NCBI RefSeq assembly: GCF_002368415.1
Contig: NZ_AP018290.1
Coordinates: 10,717,717 to 10,781,716 of the forward strand
Direction of reading: 5' to 3'
Length of the DNA stretch: 64,000 nt
Source: Calothrix sp. NIES-4105
GTDB lineage: Bacteria; Cyanobacteriota; Cyanobacteriia; Cyanobacteriales; Nostocaceae
The notes beneath the pieces are model-generated. The model was not told the origin of the DNA. It worked only from the letters and a program-made list of their open reading frames with translations, and made no database searches. Both the position numbers and the translations under genes were made by a program. Shown one piece after another: positions 63,608 to 64,000 of the stretch. Position 1 is the stretch's first letter; each line of letters begins with the position of its first letter.

Positions 63608-63898
63608 ATGAAGAAAAATCCTTACATCGGCTCTTTTGTTGATGACCTATTCGAGGAAGAAGGAACATTGGATGAGATTAATATAATTGCTGTCAAACGA
63701 GTAATTGCATGGCAGATTCAACAGGAGATGGTTAATAAAAATCTGAGCAAGACAGAAATGGCACATCAGATGAAAACAAGTAGGTCATCGTTGGAGCGAC
63801 TTTTAGACCCAGATAATCCTGCTGTTACCTTGGACACGATTCAACGTGCTGCCAGAGTCATCGGGAAAAGGGTACGTTTTGAATTAATAGATATTTAG
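63608..63898 (+). CDS. XRE-family antitoxin-like protein without visible toxin
   Basis: 96 residues. VKRVIAWQIQQEMVNKNLSK, TEMAHQMKTSRSSLERLLDP, TLDTIQRAARVIGKRVRFEL is an XRE helix-turn-helix of the HigA/ParE-antitoxin kind. AAGG lies eight bases before the ATG. Such genes normally follow a RelE/ParE toxin gene, but no such frame was seen upstream. It may be an orphan antitoxin, or its toxin lies elsewhere. Nothing of note was seen from 63899 to 64000. Confidence 0.8.
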   Translation: MKKNPYIGSFVDDLFEEEGTLDEINIIAVKRVIAWQIQQEMVNKNLSKTEMAHQMKTSRSSLERLLDPDNPAVTLDTIQRAARVIGKRVRFELIDI

Positions 63899-64000
63899 AA
63901 ACAGGAACCTCTAATCGCAGGAATGTCAGTTATACCGGATAAACTTGATACAGTTTTCATATTAATGATTTGTTGAGTAGGCGCCGACCCTCCTCGATAC

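Noticed and set aside
63339-63668. Minus-strand frame of 109 codons
   Set aside because: It overlaps the start of the XRE gene, is rich in Arg and Cys in a random way, and has no ribosome site.

Overview
The window is chromosomal DNA of a cyanobacterium, most likely a filamentous, heterocystous-type one (Nostocales). Pointers are the ATP synthase beta/epsilon pair standing alone, ribosomal protein PSRP-3 (Ycf65), a CYP110-like P450, DUF1824, NIL-domain proteins in a sulfate operon, a WD40-repeat Ser/Thr kinase, paired slr1658/slr1659-type regulators, heptanucleotide tandem repeats and many small dispersed palindromes. The DNA is AT-rich. By eye the palindrome GGCGCC occurs about 90 times, whereas the usual cyanobacterial HIP1 octamer GCGATCGC was not seen. 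No tRNA, rRNA, transposase or CRISPR array was found.

Layout. 0-5 kb: end of an alpha/beta hydrolase, a branched-chain aminotransferase, a ParA-type ATPase with a coiled-coil partner ending in a near-terminal Trp (candidate McdA/McdB carboxysome positioning pair), a P450, and a small protein that may be the carboxysome chaperone CcmS. 5-11 kb: ABC exporter, prohibitin-like protein, DUF1824, ABC-F ATPase, a frameshifted Uma2 gene. 11.6-16 kb: two tandem PAS sensor kinases; the first has lost ATP-binding motifs. 16-18.5 kb: higBA toxin-antitoxin pair, a nonsense-mutated small gene, msrB, a small gene flanked by an 18-bp dyad. 18.5-20.6 kb: glycogen debranching enzyme.

20.6-37.2 kb is a sulfur/thiol/metal neighbourhood: an Rrf2 regulator and a CysR-like CRP regulator, the operon sbpA-cysT-cysW-NIL-NIL, two Cys-rich four-helix proteins, cysteine synthase, two TauE/SafE permeases (one paired with DUF1634), a LysR regulator, CadD and a second SPFH protein. 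Sulfate uptake, cysteine synthesis, sulfite/organosulfur transport and soft-metal handling are thus clustered.

37-50 kb: a PIN toxin with an excisionase-like antitoxin, a HAD phosphatase, PSRP-3, a kinase-WD40 protein with a degenerate DFG motif, a 715-residue SPFH protein, then a partner-switching module (two HATPase proteins, two STAS-like proteins, one membrane PP2C phosphatase) running tail to tail into atpC-atpD. 50-58.7 kb: SirB1-like, SRPBCC, DUF4112, hydrolase, two paralogous coiled-coil proteins, a candidate structured small RNA, Ddl, and a PadR operon with an operator-like palindrome.

58.9-64 kb is a conflict-type accessory region: an AAA ATPase with a truncated HNH partner, a small membrane protein, a nucleoside-phosphorylase/FGE-sulfatase fusion whose C-terminus has the signature of a diversity-generating-retroelement variable region, and an XRE antitoxin without a toxin. 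No reverse transcriptase or template repeat is inside the window.
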